Made by a program: the position numbers and the translations under genes. This document shows positions 33,186 to 42,898 of a stretch of DNA of 64,000 nucleotides, one piece after another. This stretch comes from Catalinimonas sp038039535. GTDB lineage: Bacteria > Bacteroidota > Bacteroidia > Cytophagales > Cyclobacteriaceae. Location of the stretch: assembly GCF_038039535.1 (NCBI RefSeq), contig NZ_JBBPHP010000030.1:16306-80305 (forward strand), written 5' to 3'. The notes beneath the pieces were generated by a model. That model did no database searches. It saw only the letters and a list, made by a program, of their open reading frames with translations, and was not told where the DNA came from. Each line of letters opens with the position of its first letter. Positions within the stretch are counted from its first letter, which is position 1.

Positions 33186-35534
33186 TTACTTTTTCTTGGA
33201 ACGCCCTCTTCCTTTTTTCTCCGGTGCTTTTTCAGCAAGTTCCAGACATTCCTCCAGGGTGAGTTCTGAAGGCTCTTTATCTTTAGGAATTTTTACATTC
33301 TTTTTGCCCACTTTAATGTAAGGACCGTAGCGTCCTTTGAGTACCTGTACATCTTCGTTTTCATCAAAAACCTTAATGTATTTTTCTGCATCTGCTTTTC
33401 TCTTGGCTTCTATCAGTTCTATCGCTCTGTCAATATCAATGGCCAGCGGATCTTCATCCTTGGGAATAGAGGCAAAGAGGTTTTTGTGGCGTACATATGG
33501 GCCAAAACGACCAATATTAGCAGTCACTGTTTCTCCTTCAAATTCACCAATTTCACGGGGTAATTTGAAAAGTTCAAGAGCTTCTTCCAGCGTGATAGTC
33601 TCAATAAATTGTCCTTTTCTTAAGCTGGCAAACTTAGGTTTCTCTTCAGCATCCATTTCACCCAACTGTACCATAGGGCCAAACTTGCCTAAACGGGCGA
33701 TTACCGGCAGCCCGGTTTTGGGGTCTTCTCCTAGTAGGCGGTCATTTTTGACCTGTGATCTGTCAATCTGCTCAGAACTTTCTACTTTGGAATGAAAACG
33801 CTGATAAAATTCCTCAAGCATTTGTACCCATTCTTTTTTCCCCTGGGCAATCTCATCAAATTCTTTTTCTACCCTTGCGGTAAAAGAGTAATCAATCACA
33901 TTATCAAAATACTCTACCAGAAAATCATTGACCACCATAGCAATATCAGTCGGAAATAGCTTTTTCTTTTCTGTTCCGGTAATTTCAGTCAGAGTCTTTT
34001 GATCAATTTTGTTGTCTTTTTTGAAGAGTGTAAGTTCTTTGTACTCTCTTTCTGTTCCGACACGGTCTTCTTTCAGAATGTATCCACGTTTTTGAACAGT
34101 GGAAATGGTAGGGGCATAGGTAGAGGGTCTGCCAATACTCATATCTTCCAGTTTCTTTACCAGGCTAGCTTCCGTATAACGAGGAGGGTGACGTGTAAAG
34201 CCCTGTCTTGCTTTCATGAAGTCAAGAGAAAGTTTCTGCCCTTCAGAAAGAGGGGGTAGCATTCCTTTGCGGTCTTCATCGTTTTCCTCATCGTCGGTAG
34301 ATTCAATGTAGACTTTCAAGAAACCATCAAATTTGATTATTTCACCGGTTGCAGTAAGATAATCAGGTAAGTCTTTAGTGGCTGATGAGTTTTTAAAATC
34401 AATAGCTATTGTAACCAGGGTTCGTTCTATCTCTGCTTCAGCCATTTGTGAGGCAATCGCTCTTTTCCAGATCAACTCATAAAGCCTCTGTTCGTTACGT
34501 TCCTTACCTGCTTCATTTACAGAGAAGTCAGTAGGACGTATGGCTTCGTGAGCCTCCTGTGCAGATTCTGACTTGGTTTTGAAAGTACGGGTGTGCAAAT
34601 AGTTATCGCCAAAGTTTCCTTTAATTTCCTTGGCTGCTCCTTCCCTTGCTTCTTCCGAAAGGTTGGTAGAGTCAGTACGCATATAACTGATTTTACCAGC
34701 CTCATAAAGGCGTTGTGCCAGCGTCATGGTTTGAGATACTGAAAAACCAAGTTTACGAGCAGCTTCCTGCTGAAGTGTAGAAGTAGTAAAAGGGGGTGAT
34801 GGAGATTTTTTTACCGGTTTCTTCTCAAGTTTTTTGATATGAAAGTCAGCATCACGGCATGCTACCAGGAAAGCTAATGCCTCCTCTTCAGTGTCAAACT
34901 TTTTAGGAAGCTCAGCCTTGAGTATGCTTGTTTTATCTACCAAAAATTCTGCACTGATCTTATAAGAGGATTTAGACTCAAATTCTGTGATTTCCCTTTC
35001 GCGCTCTACTACCAATCTTACAGCCACGGACTGCACGCGCCCGGCAGAGAGGCCTCTTTTAATTTTTTTCCATAGCACAGGGGAAAGCTCAAATCCTACC
35101 AGACGATCCAGTATTCGTCTTGCCTGCTGTGCATTTACAAGATCCAGGTCTATCCCTCGGGGAGATTGTATCGCATTAAGTATTGCGTTTTTGGTGATCT
35201 CTCTAAAAACAATGCGACGAGTTTTATCATCCTTAAGTTTGAGTTCTTCTTTCAAGTGCCAGGAAATGGCCTCACCTTCACGGTCATCATCACTGGCCAG
35301 AAAGATTAAATCAGAATCCTTTACCAGTTTTTTTAAATTAGAGATAACTTCTTTCTTATCAGAAGAAACAGCATAGGTGGGTTTAAAACCATTTTTGATA
35401 TCAATAGCTTTATCATCTTTTGGCAGATCTCGTATATGTCCGTAGCTTGAGGCGACAACATAATCTTTACCTAAATATCCTTCTATGGTTTTCGCTTTGG
35501 CTGGTGATTCTACGATTACTAAGTTTTTGGGCAT
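33186..35534 (-). CDS. topA: DNA topoisomerase I
   Basis: 782 residues. Type IA topoisomerase relaxing negative supercoils. TOPRIM at the N-terminus (LVIVESPAKAKTIEGYL, with acidic DDDREGEA), SAGRVQSVAVRLV, and the active-site tyrosine in ISYMRTDSTNL at about residue 300. The C-terminal 200 residues carry topoisomerase C-terminal repeats (GRFGPYVRHK, GRYGPYIKVG) rather than zinc fingers, ending in a lysine-rich tail. Confidence 0.96.
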   Translation of the reverse strand: MPKNLVIVESPAKAKTIEGYLGKDYVVASSYGHIRDLPKDDKAIDIKNGFKPTYAVSSDKKEVISNLKKLVKDSDLIFLASDDDREGEAISWHLKEELKLKDDKTRRIVFREITKNAILNAIQSPRGIDLDLVNAQQARRILDRLVGFELSPVLWKKIKRGLSAGRVQSVAVRLVVEREREITEFESKSSYKISAEFLVDKTSILKAELPKKFDTEEEALAFLVACRDADFHIKKLEKKPVKKSPSPPFTTSTLQQEAARKLGFSVSQTMTLAQRLYEAGKISYMRTDSTNLSEEAREGAAKEIKGNFGDNYLHTRTFKTKSESAQEAHEAIRPTDFSVNEAGKERNEQRLYELIWKRAIASQMAEAEIERTLVTIAIDFKNSSATKDLPDYLTATGEIIKFDGFLKVYIESTDDEENDEDRKGMLPPLSEGQKLSLDFMKARQGFTRHPPRYTEASLVKKLEDMSIGRPSTYAPTISTVQKRGYILKEDRVGTEREYKELTLFKKDNKIDQKTLTEITGTEKKKLFPTDIAMVVNDFLVEYFDNVIDYSFTARVEKEFDEIAQGKKEWVQMLEEFYQRFHSKVESSEQIDRSQVKNDRLLGEDPKTGLPVIARLGKFGPMVQLGEMDAEEKPKFASLRKGQFIETITLEEALELFKLPREIGEFEGETVTANIGRFGPYVRHKNLFASIPKDEDPLAIDIDRAIELIEAKRKADAEKYIKVFDENEDVQVLKGRYGPYIKVGKKNVKIPKDKEPSELTLEECLELAEKAPEKKGRGRSKKK

Positions 35535-35692
35535 CTTACGCTTACTTTATAAGTCGGTTTTGAAATAAGTACGAACAAGGGTACTGATTGATTGTTGAGT
35601 TAAACTACATTTTAACAACTTTTTAAACAATAGATTGTAATATTCGCTGCAAATAAAAGGAATAGTTTTTTCATTAACATATACTTCAACAA

Positions 35693-36193
35693 ATGGTTAA
35701 AAAATTGTTTTTAGGGCGTCATGCTGAATCTGCGGAAGCAGTTGCAGGTATCAAAGATATAGAAAGAGATCTTACTGCCAAAGGTTATCGGGATGCTCCT
35801 AGGGTTGGTAAATATCTTTTTGAACAAAATTTACTGCCAGATGCAGTGATCAGCAGTAATGCCCAACGTGCAAAAGCAACAGCCGAACTTATGGCTGAAC
35901 AGCTTAAATACGAATTACATAAAATTGATTTTTCTGAGGATTTATATAATGCTTCAGTGAGAACGTTACTGCGTATTATTAATGAAGCTCAAAATACCTG
36001 GAGCAGTTTGATTTTGGTAGCTCATAATCCCGCCATTTCTTATCTGGCTGAGTATTTATCTCGAGAAAATATCGGCAGCATTGTACCGGGTGGTATGGTG
36101 ATACTAAGTTTTGAAATAGTCAATTGGGAAGAAGTATCTGAAGCAAATGGGAAACTGGATTTATATATACAACCCGATCAGATTATTTTTTAA
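35693..36193 (+). CDS. sixA: SixA-type phosphohistidine phosphatase
   Basis: 166 residues of the histidine phosphatase superfamily. The catalytic RHG-like motif is RHAES near the N-terminus and the second His is in VAHNPA. SixA proteins dephosphorylate histidine phosphotransfer proteins. First in a run with two small membrane proteins (11-base and 6-base gaps) and divergent from topA. Confidence 0.87.
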   Translation: MVKKLFLGRHAESAEAVAGIKDIERDLTAKGYRDAPRVGKYLFEQNLLPDAVISSNAQRAKATAELMAEQLKYELHKIDFSEDLYNASVRTLLRIINEAQNTWSSLILVAHNPAISYLAEYLSRENIGSIVPGGMVILSFEIVNWEEVSEANGKLDLYIQPDQIIF

Positions 36194-36204
36194 CCCATAA
36201 AATT

Positions 36205-36534
36205 ATGATTCTAAAATTACTGGTAAACGCTGTAGCAGTTTTCTTTGCCGCGTATTTACTTCAGGGAGTTGAAGTGAAAAACTTCTGGAGTGCTATCCTT
36301 ACTGCAATTCTATTAGCCATTGTAAATGCAGTATTGAGGCCCATTATGGTTTTTCTGACCATTCCAGTGACTATCCTCACACTGGGTTTATTTCTTCTGG
36401 TGATCAATGCTCTCTTGCTTATGTTGGTAGACGCAATACTCCCTGGCTTGAAGATCAAAAACTTCTGGTGGGCACTCATTTTCGGAGTAGTTTTATCCAT
36501 CATCAATGGAATACTTTCATGGTTAATCTTATAG
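36205..36534 (+). CDS. Phage-holin-4-fold membrane protein
   Basis: 109 residues, four predicted membrane helices. The sequence (FFAAYLLQGVEVKNFW, AIVNAVLRPIMVFLTIPVT) matches the widespread Phage_holin_4_2/DUF360 family of chromosomal membrane proteins. Despite the name there are no phage genes around it. Function unknown. Sits 11 bases after sixA. Confidence 0.85.
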   Translation: MILKLLVNAVAVFFAAYLLQGVEVKNFWSAILTAILLAIVNAVLRPIMVFLTIPVTILTLGLFLLVINALLLMLVDAILPGLKIKNFWWALIFGVVLSIINGILSWLIL

Positions 36535-36540
36535 ACAGCT

Positions 36541-37110
36541 TTGGATAGTGATAAGGTAATTTTTCTCGCTAGAAACTTAGCAAGAGGTCTAATTTGGCTA
36601 ACTGTATTAATCGGAGGCTTTTATCTTTTTAAAAAATATGTAGATATAGATTATCTTGTATGGCTCAAACCTGTGTATGACGAGCCTTACCTGGTTTATT
36701 TGATTTACTCCGTTTCTGAAATACTATTTGGTATCATTCCTCCGGAAATTTTCATGATGTGGGGACTCAGAAGTGGCCGTCTTGAAGATTATATTTATAT
36801 CGTGCTTATTTTAGCAATCATTTCCTTTTTTGCAGGGGTGATTGGTTTTTTGATCGGTAGATATCTTGAACATACTCAGTTCTTTAAGCTTTTCAAAAAC
36901 AAAATTTTTGGTAAATATGAAAAGTATCTATATTACTATGGCGCATTTATCATAATAGTGGCGGCTCTTACGCCTCTTCCTTTTTCAGGAGTAAGTATGT
37001 TGGTAGGAAGTGCAGAATTTCCTATGCGTAAGTACCTGATATTTGCTCAGGCGCGTTTTATTAGGTTTTTTGTCTATGCATATCTTATCTGGGAAGTAAA
37101 TATGCTCTAG
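36541..37110 (+). CDS. VTT/DedA-like membrane protein
   Basis: 189 residues with several membrane helices. The segment FFAGVIGFLIGRYLEH, then ALTPLPFSGVSMLVGSAEFPMRKYL is the VTT (SNARE-associated) signature of DedA-type proteins linked to lipid flipping. No ATG or GTG is found before the first helix; TTG at 36541 is the likely start, 6 bases after the preceding stop. Confidence 0.8.
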   Translation: MDSDKVIFLARNLARGLIWLTVLIGGFYLFKKYVDIDYLVWLKPVYDEPYLVYLIYSVSEILFGIIPPEIFMMWGLRSGRLEDYIYIVLILAIISFFAGVIGFLIGRYLEHTQFFKLFKNKIFGKYEKYLYYYGAFIIIVAALTPLPFSGVSMLVGSAEFPMRKYLIFAQARFIRFFVYAYLIWEVNML

Positions 37111-37363
37111 TATAAACTTTCTTACTTTACCATAGTTGTAAAAGCGTTCAGAATAATTTTGTGAATCTACCTAGTGAGTACCCTGCTAAGCAACCTGATG
37201 AGTAAACTCTTTGTATAGTACTGAGAGATAAATAATTAAGTATTTGTCAGGGAGACTACCAACTGATTATAAATTCCAGAGATATTTGTGTAATATCGAT
37301 GTAGTAGGATAATAATAAATTACTATATTTAAATAACTGCGAATAATCTACATCAATTAAACT

Positions 37364-37933
37364 ATGAAGGCTACTTTCTCTATTGCGATTCTCTCTTTGC
37401 TCTTTTTAGCAAGTTGTATGGGCTATAAAGAGTTTCCTGTTGAATCAGACTACAGTTATGAAGGAGATTTTAAAAGGTACAAGACTTTTAACTTTCTCGA
37501 TACCAGAAGCTCAGGTCCAGATTCCAGTATTCAAAATCAAATCATAGAAGAATCTATCAAAGCCAGGATGGAATTACAGGGTTATGATTTCTCAGAAGAA
37601 GATCCCCGTTTACTGGTTTCTTACAAAATCTTTTATGATAGTCTGTTCTTTACTGGCTACGAACAGCCTGACCTTGAAATGTTTATTGAGTACGAAGAAT
37701 CCATTGACAAGGATATGGATCCAGTGAAGTATAACCTTCGCCAGGGTACGCTTCTGGTACTGATTTATGATCGTGAGCGCAAAAAATCAATCTGGCAGGG
37801 GTATGCATCAGGCGTTTTTGGTAATCAGTATTTTAATGATAAACGATACCTACAGGGAGCAGTCCGGTCAATTTTTGATCAGTATAAAGTTTTTGCTGAA
37901 GGCTTTGTGGTAGAAAGGAAAAAGCTCCGGTAA
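37364..37933 (+). CDS. DUF4136 lipoprotein
   Basis: 189 residues. Signal peptide with lipobox LFLASC, lipidated Cys18. The DUF4136 pattern is visible from FKRYKTFNFLD through the C-terminal segment SIWQGYASGVF. Exported lipoprotein of unknown function, common in Bacteroidota. Strong terminator follows. Confidence 0.85.
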   Translation: MKATFSIAILSLLFLASCMGYKEFPVESDYSYEGDFKRYKTFNFLDTRSSGPDSSIQNQIIEESIKARMELQGYDFSEEDPRLLVSYKIFYDSLFFTGYEQPDLEMFIEYEESIDKDMDPVKYNLRQGTLLVLIYDRERKKSIWQGYASGVFGNQYFNDKRYLQGAVRSIFDQYKVFAEGFVVERKKLR

Positions 37934-37957
37934 CACTGCTACATATCAAATTATCAG

Positions 37958-37988
37958 CCGGACCAAATTATTTTGGTCCGGTTTTTTT
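37958..37988 (+). terminator. Intrinsic terminator after the DUF4136 gene
   Basis: 10-bp perfect stem CCGGACCAAA/TTTGGTCCGG, TTAT loop, seven T. Confidence 0.92.
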
Positions 37989-38086
37989 ATGCTTAAACCT
38001 ATCGTAAAACTTTATTAGTACCGCTGAATATTTCAGGTAAACTCAAATCAAGGATTGAATTAATTTTGCTGAAAAGTTGAGCAAAA

Positions 38087-38111
38087 TAAAAAAAGCCGCA
38101 TTTTATGCGGC
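38087..38111 (-). terminator. Terminator of the coiled-coil membrane protein gene
   Basis: 6-bp GCCGCA/TGCGGC stem; on the minus strand it is followed by seven T. Lies about 40 bases beyond the stop codon of the gene at 38152-39075. Confidence 0.82.
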
Positions 38112-38151
38112 CTCAATAATTATAATACCAACCTACTCCATTCATATACCC

Positions 38152-39075
38152 TCATCGTATCTCAAAATTTGTTCTCCCGATGATGTAATCGTCCGTATAA
38201 ATTTCAATAGTATGGCGCCCTTCAGCATAATCACTCCCTTTTTCATACAAAAAGGTAAGTTCCTGCTGGGTATTATCAAATAATATTTCTTGCTTTTGGG
38301 TGAAGAAAACCTCTTTGCCATCCTTCATAAAAGTACCGGCACCTTTTGCCACATCAAATATTACATTTCCATCAGGATCAATCACGCGGACCATAATATC
38401 TTTTCCCTCTACGGGAGCTACGTCATTTTTTGCAAGATTAAACTTAAGCTGTAATTGTTCAATCTGATTATTACGGTAGCGATCTCTTTCTTTGGCATTA
38501 CCTCTACCATTGATACCCATCACACTAATGTTTTCAGCTTTTAGCCTGGAGGCAACCTCTACCTTTTCTGAAAGTTGCTCGTTGTTGGTTTTAACTTCAC
38601 TGATGGTTTTATTAAGTACCCTCTGGTCTTCTTTGAGCTCGGTATTCTCGGCATATAAGGCTTCATTAAGCTGTTTTAACTCTGCAATTTCAGCATCTTT
38701 TTTTATCAGTAGTTCTCTATATCCTTCTACGCGGTTTCTGATCTGGTCATAACGTTTTTGTGCTAACTGACCTTCATTTTGCAACTGCTCTTTTTCCTGC
38801 TCAAGGGTTTCTCTGATCAACCGTAGTTCTTCTACATCTTCACCTAATTTTTGCAGTTCTTCAATTTTTAGATTGAGCTCGTTGCTCATAGATTCAAGCT
38901 TGTTGTACGTCTCTTCCAGTTCTTCCTTGCTACTCTGTAGTTCAGTACCCATTTCCTGGTTATTTTGGTAATAAAGGAAAAGCGTAACTACATTTACCAG
39001 AAGCAACAAGCCAATAACAGTGATGAGAATAGTTCTATTTTTGGATCGTTGTTGCTCAGTCTGATTCGTTGACAT
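38152..39075 (-). CDS. Membrane-anchored coiled-coil protein
   Basis: 307 residues. One membrane helix at about 15-36 (TILITVIGLLLLVNVVTLFLYY), then a coiled coil of about 150 residues rich in E, L and K. A C-terminal beta domain of about 100 residues (VRVIDPDGNVIFDVAKGAG, ending in TDDYIIGRTNFEIR) resembles periplasmic immunoglobulin-like folds. Likely anchored in the inner membrane with the beta domain in the periplasm. Function unknown. The overall plan resembles the partial protein at the left edge of the window, without clear sequence identity. Confidence 0.75.
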   Translation of the reverse strand: MSTNQTEQQRSKNRTILITVIGLLLLVNVVTLFLYYQNNQEMGTELQSSKEELEETYNKLESMSNELNLKIEELQKLGEDVEELRLIRETLEQEKEQLQNEGQLAQKRYDQIRNRVEGYRELLIKKDAEIAELKQLNEALYAENTELKEDQRVLNKTISEVKTNNEQLSEKVEVASRLKAENISVMGINGRGNAKERDRYRNNQIEQLQLKFNLAKNDVAPVEGKDIMVRVIDPDGNVIFDVAKGAGTFMKDGKEVFFTQKQEILFDNTQQELTFLYEKGSDYAEGRHTIEIYTDDYIIGRTNFEIR

Positions 39076-39136
39076 AAATTGATATAGTTATTAGTTCTTC
39101 AATGTGTAAAAATAGTAAAATATTTCTTTCATACTT

Positions 39137-39730
39137 ATGGTAGACAAGCTAGATGAAAATTACTGGTCTCAGCGTTACCTGAATGAGCAAACCGGCTGGG
39201 ACATTGGACAGGCATCTCCACCCATTCGTCATTATGTTGACCAAATTAATCAAAAAAGCCTATCAATATTGATACCTGGAAGTGGCAATGCTTACGAAGC
39301 AAGTTATCTTTATAAAAAAGGCTTTTCCAAAACCTTTATTTTAGATATTTCAAAATTGCCCCTCAACAGATTTAAAGCACAAAATCCTGATTTTCCTGAG
39401 AATCAGATACTTCACCATGACTTTTTTACTTTAAATGGATCTTTTGATCTGATCATAGAACAGACATTCTTTTGCGCACTAAATCCTGAATTAAGACCTC
39501 AATATGTAGAAAAAATGCTCAATTTGCTAAAACCAGGAGGTAAACTGGTAGGTTTGCTTTTTGACGACCCTTTGTATCAAGATCATCCTCCCTTTGGTGG
39601 AAACAAACAAGAGTACCTATCTCTTTTTCAGTCCCGTTTTATTGTTAAAACTTTTGAAAAGTGTTACAATTCCATTGCTCCTCGTCAGGGCAGGGAGTTT
39701 TTTATGATCCTACAAAAACCTAAAAAGTGA
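39137..39730 (+). CDS. TPMT-family SAM-dependent methyltransferase
   Basis: 197 residues. The N-terminal YWSQRYLNEQTGWDIGQASPPI and motif I LIPGSGNAYEASYL match the thiopurine S-methyltransferase family, which methylates thiols and related nucleophiles. LKPGGKLVGLLFDD is motif III. The natural substrate in bacteria is not established. The 3' end overlaps the convergent methyltransferase gene by 11 bases. Confidence 0.85.
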   Translation: MVDKLDENYWSQRYLNEQTGWDIGQASPPIRHYVDQINQKSLSILIPGSGNAYEASYLYKKGFSKTFILDISKLPLNRFKAQNPDFPENQILHHDFFTLNGSFDLIIEQTFFCALNPELRPQYVEKMLNLLKPGGKLVGLLFDDPLYQDHPPFGGNKQEYLSLFQSRFIVKTFEKCYNSIAPRQGREFFMILQKPKK

Positions 39731-40505
39731 GTAGATAATGTTGCTTTTTTTGGAGTGATTCAAAGAATAGCAAACCCGCATCAAACAAATCTATGCTGAG
39801 GCTAATCTCCTTTTTTTGGTAAATTTCATTCCAGGCTTTTTGCATTTCAGTTGACCAGTAAATGTCATCCAGAACAAAAATGCTTTGCTCATGCGATTTC
39901 TCCCTTAGGCATTCATAATAGTTGAGGGTAGGTTGATATTTATGGTTAGCGTCTAAATATGCAAAATCTACGTGCTGGCAATCGGACAAAACTTGCGGAA
40001 GCTTATCATCAATATTACCTTCTACCAGATGAATGTTTTTGAATTCCCATTTTTCAAACAACTGACGAGCTAAGCGGGCAGTCTCGGGGCAACCTTCAAA
40101 AGTATATATGTTAGCCTCAGGATGGGCGGCAGATAAGTATAAAGTCGTGATCCCCAAACTGCTACCTAACTCAATTATCGTTTTTGGTTTTTGATAAGAT
40201 ACCAGCCGAGACAGAAAACGACAAAATTTGGACCTGCTCAAACTGTGAGCTGCGATATTGCTTATTTTTCTGCTGTTTTGGGTAGACACCTGTGATTTGG
40301 CTCCCGGAGAGTTAGTGTTAATGGTACTATTATTTTTCAAATAACAGCTACGATAAAGCTCAATTTGATTGAATACTTGTTCAGGTTTATCCTGTAAGAC
40401 AAGCTTCGTATAAAAATCATATACAAAGGGAGCATGCAGAGAATGCCTGTTTACTGCATAAAGCCAATGATACAAATACCCTTTAAGTAAAGAAATTCGG
40501 CTCAA
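39720..40505 (-). CDS. Class I SAM-dependent methyltransferase
   Basis: 261 residues. A Rossmann methyltransferase fold of the O-methyltransferase type: motif I TIIELGSSLGITTLYL, then TFEGCPETARLAR (acidic SAM contact) and FAYLDANHKY. The N-terminal 100 residues are specific to Bacteroidota homologues. Substrate unknown. Immediately follows apaG on the same strand with no gap. Confidence 0.82.
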   Translation of the reverse strand: MSRISLLKGYLYHWLYAVNRHSLHAPFVYDFYTKLVLQDKPEQVFNQIELYRSCYLKNNSTINTNSPGAKSQVSTQNSRKISNIAAHSLSRSKFCRFLSRLVSYQKPKTIIELGSSLGITTLYLSAAHPEANIYTFEGCPETARLARQLFEKWEFKNIHLVEGNIDDKLPQVLSDCQHVDFAYLDANHKYQPTLNYYECLREKSHEQSIFVLDDIYWSTEMQKAWNEIYQKKEISLSIDLFDAGLLFFESLQKKQHYLLTF

Positions 40506-40892
40506 TTAATTAGATCTGTAGGGAGCAAGCATGCTAAAAGCAGGGATTGCAGCAAGAAAATTTTTGCCATCTACTACTCTTTCCATGAGGTAGGTACCGT
40601 GCATTTTACCGATACCTGATTTTAGATTGCATCCGGAGACATACTGGTGGGTATCTCCAGGTTCTAGTACAGGTTGTTTACCCACTACACCTTCACCATC
40701 TACTTCACGGGTAGGAAAACCGGCATCAGCAATAAACCAATGCCTTCTTAGTAACTTTACAGTATATTCACTGTTGTTCTCTATGGTAATGTGGTAAGTG
40801 AAAACATAGTGGTTTTGGGCAGGACTTGAATAGTCCGGCTGATATTCAGTAACTACAGTTACTTTGACACCATCTGTTACTTCGGTTACCAT
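40506..40892 (-). CDS. apaG: ApaG domain protein
   Basis: 128 residues covering one ApaG domain: an N-terminal EVTDGVKVTVVTEY, the core VFTYHITIENNS, and RHWFIADA, GVVGKQPVLEPGD in order. The fold is a fibronectin-III-like sandwich; ApaG is linked to cobalt/magnesium homeostasis in enterobacteria, but its exact role is unclear. Confidence 0.93.
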   Translation of the reverse strand: MVTEVTDGVKVTVVTEYQPDYSSPAQNHYVFTYHITIENNSEYTVKLLRRHWFIADAGFPTREVDGEGVVGKQPVLEPGDTHQYVSGCNLKSGIGKMHGTYLMERVVDGKNFLAAIPAFSMLAPYRSN

Positions 40893-40974
40893 TTGTTCAA
40901 TTTCTTTCTTTTTTACGGCTAAATATAGCTAATAGTTTAAAATAACCTAAAATGCAGATTTAATTCTTTATTTG

Positions 40975-41637
40975 ATGGATGTAAAAATTGCCCCTTCATG
41001 GAAAAAGCACCTCAATGGTGAGTTTACCAAACCTTATTTTATAAGTTTGGTAGAGTTTGTTAAGGATGAGTATAGTAAGCATACTGTGTACCCCCCGGGA
41101 AAAGAGATATTCAGGGCCTTTGATCTTACAGGTTTTGACAATGTTAAAGTGGTTATTCTTGGTCAGGACCCTTATCACGGCCCAAAGCAGGCTAATGGGC
41201 TAGCATTTTCGGTTAGGGATGGATTGCAAATGCCACCGTCATTGGTCAATATTTTCAAAGAGATCAAACAGGAGTATGGAAAAGAGTTTCCGCCTTCAGG
41301 AAATCTGGAAAGATGGGCAAAGCAGGGGGTACTACTATTAAATGCTACCCTTACAGTAAGAGCAAAACAGGCAGGTTCGCACCAGAAAAAAGGATGGGAA
41401 GAGTTTACTGACTCAGTTATTCAACATATTTCTGAGGAAAAAGAGGACGTTGTATTTATGCTTTGGGGAGCCTATGCGCAAAAGAAGGGGGCTATCATTG
41501 ATGAAAGCAAGCACTTAATACTAAAGTCACCACACCCTTCCCCTTTCTCGGCTGATAAAGGTTTTTTTGGAAATGATCACTTCAAAAAGGCGAACGAATT
41601 TCTTAAAGAAAAGGGTAAAGAGGAAATAGAGTGGTAA
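40975..41637 (+). CDS. ung: Uracil-DNA glycosylase
   Basis: 220 residues from ATG 40975. Removes uracil from DNA in base excision repair. Water-activating motif GQDPYHG and the C-terminal HPSPFS with catalytic His are both present, plus LLNATLTV and VFMLWGAYAQKK. Family 1 UDG at full length. A bidirectional terminator separates it from lepB. Confidence 0.97.
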   Translation: MDVKIAPSWKKHLNGEFTKPYFISLVEFVKDEYSKHTVYPPGKEIFRAFDLTGFDNVKVVILGQDPYHGPKQANGLAFSVRDGLQMPPSLVNIFKEIKQEYGKEFPPSGNLERWAKQGVLLLNATLTVRAKQAGSHQKKGWEEFTDSVIQHISEEKEDVVFMLWGAYAQKKGAIIDESKHLILKSPHPSPFSADKGFFGNDHFKKANEFLKEKGKEEIEW

Positions 41638-41663
41638 GAAAGCAGGTATTGAATTTTGTAAAT

Positions 41664-41697
41664 TAGGGGTTGGAAATTTAATTCTCCAACCCCTAAT
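41664..41697. terminator. Bidirectional terminator between ung and lepB
   Basis: 12-bp perfect stem TTAGGGGTTGGA/TCCAACCCCTAA with a 10-base loop; modest T content on both sides. Lies between two convergent stop codons. Confidence 0.75.
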
Positions 41698-41701
41698 CTC
41701 T

Positions 41702-42820
41702 TTATTCTATCAAATTAAACAGCCTATTCCAACGAATTTTGTCTAAGAAGCTGGCATTTGGGTCAATGGAAAGCCAGATAAAAAAAGCTTTACCAACAAT
41801 ATGATCCTCAGGCACAAAACCCCAGAACCGTGAGTCTTCAGAATTATGACGGTTGTCACCCATCATAAAGTAATAATTTTGTTTGAAAGTATATTCATTA
41901 ATCTCCTGGCCGTCAATGTACAGCTTACCATCCCGCTTCTCTACGTTTTCATTTCCCTCGTAATGTTCTATCACAGTTGCATATTTGGCAATATTACCTT
42001 CATCCAGAGTAACGGTCATCCCTTCAGCAGGAACCTCTAAAGGCCCAAAAAAGTCAGCATTCCAGGGAAAAAGGCTGGCGTCAGGATAAATTCTTGGATT
42101 CACCTGGTCTTCATTGTAAGCAGCTGAATGTACCGCATTAACAAAAGGAAGCTTTGCAAACTCATCAGCAATCTCCGGAGTACATAATACAATGTAACCA
42201 CCTTGCGTGAGGTTGTATTCCCACACTTCCAGATTGTCAAAAACACGGTCGTTAATTACCTCATCCGTGGCAATAAAGTACCTGAATTGAGCGCCTTCTG
42301 GAGCCTCAACAGTTTGTCCGTTCACTACTACCTGACGATCTTGCACCTCAACTACATCACCGGGAAGGCCGATACATCTTTTAATATAATTGGTCTTGAG
42401 GTCAGTAGGATGCTGAAATTCTACCGGGTAATTAAAAACCACCACATCATTTCTTTTCACATCTGAAAAACCTGGCAGGCGAAACTGAGGTAGTTGTATC
42501 CAGTCCACATAAGATGGAATATCTGTGCCCCAGATGGTCTGATGTGTCAGTGGAACTTGTAGTGGAGTCTTGGGTGTACGTGCACCATAATGCATTTTAC
42601 TTACAAAGAGGAAGTCACCTACCAACAATGATTTTTCCATGGAAGGTGTAGGTATAGTAAATGCCTCCAGAAAAAGCCAGCGAATGATTGTAGCAGCTAC
42701 TACAGCAAAAACGATTGCGTCAACCCACTCTCTGGTTTTGGATTTGGGCTGCTTATGCTTAGGGGATTCGGTGGTAGTTTCCGTAGTATCTTGTTCTTTT
42801 TTCTTGAGAAATGTCGCCAT
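41702..42820 (-). CDS. lepB: Signal peptidase I
   Basis: 372 residues. Cleaves N-terminal signal peptides at the outer face of the inner membrane. Membrane anchor at about 32-52, catalytic Ser in TIPTPSMEKSLLVGD, catalytic Lys in YIKRCIGLPGD, and conserved MGDNRHNSEDSRFWGFV near the end. It is longer than the E. coli-type core because of insertions before the last motif, as usual in Bacteroidota. Last gene of the parA-parB-DUF5683-dapB-lepB run. Confidence 0.95.
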   Translation of the reverse strand: MATFLKKKEQDTTETTTESPKHKQPKSKTREWVDAIVFAVVAATIIRWLFLEAFTIPTPSMEKSLLVGDFLFVSKMHYGARTPKTPLQVPLTHQTIWGTDIPSYVDWIQLPQFRLPGFSDVKRNDVVVFNYPVEFQHPTDLKTNYIKRCIGLPGDVVEVQDRQVVVNGQTVEAPEGAQFRYFIATDEVINDRVFDNLEVWEYNLTQGGYIVLCTPEIADEFAKLPFVNAVHSAAYNEDQVNPRIYPDASLFPWNADFFGPLEVPAEGMTVTLDEGNIAKYATVIEHYEGNENVEKRDGKLYIDGQEINEYTFKQNYYFMMGDNRHNSEDSRFWGFVPEDHIVGKAFFIWLSIDPNASFLDKIRWNRLFNLIE

Positions 42821-42898
42821 AGGAATTGATTCAGAACGAACTGTTATATTTCAGACTAACGCTGATTAAAATCAAATAATGCCTCTAAAGATAATTAA

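Noticed and set aside
36205..36534. Holin-fold gene as a prophage remnant
   Set aside because: No lysin, integrase or structural phage gene nearby; the family is mostly chromosomal and here sits in a run with sixA and a VTT protein.
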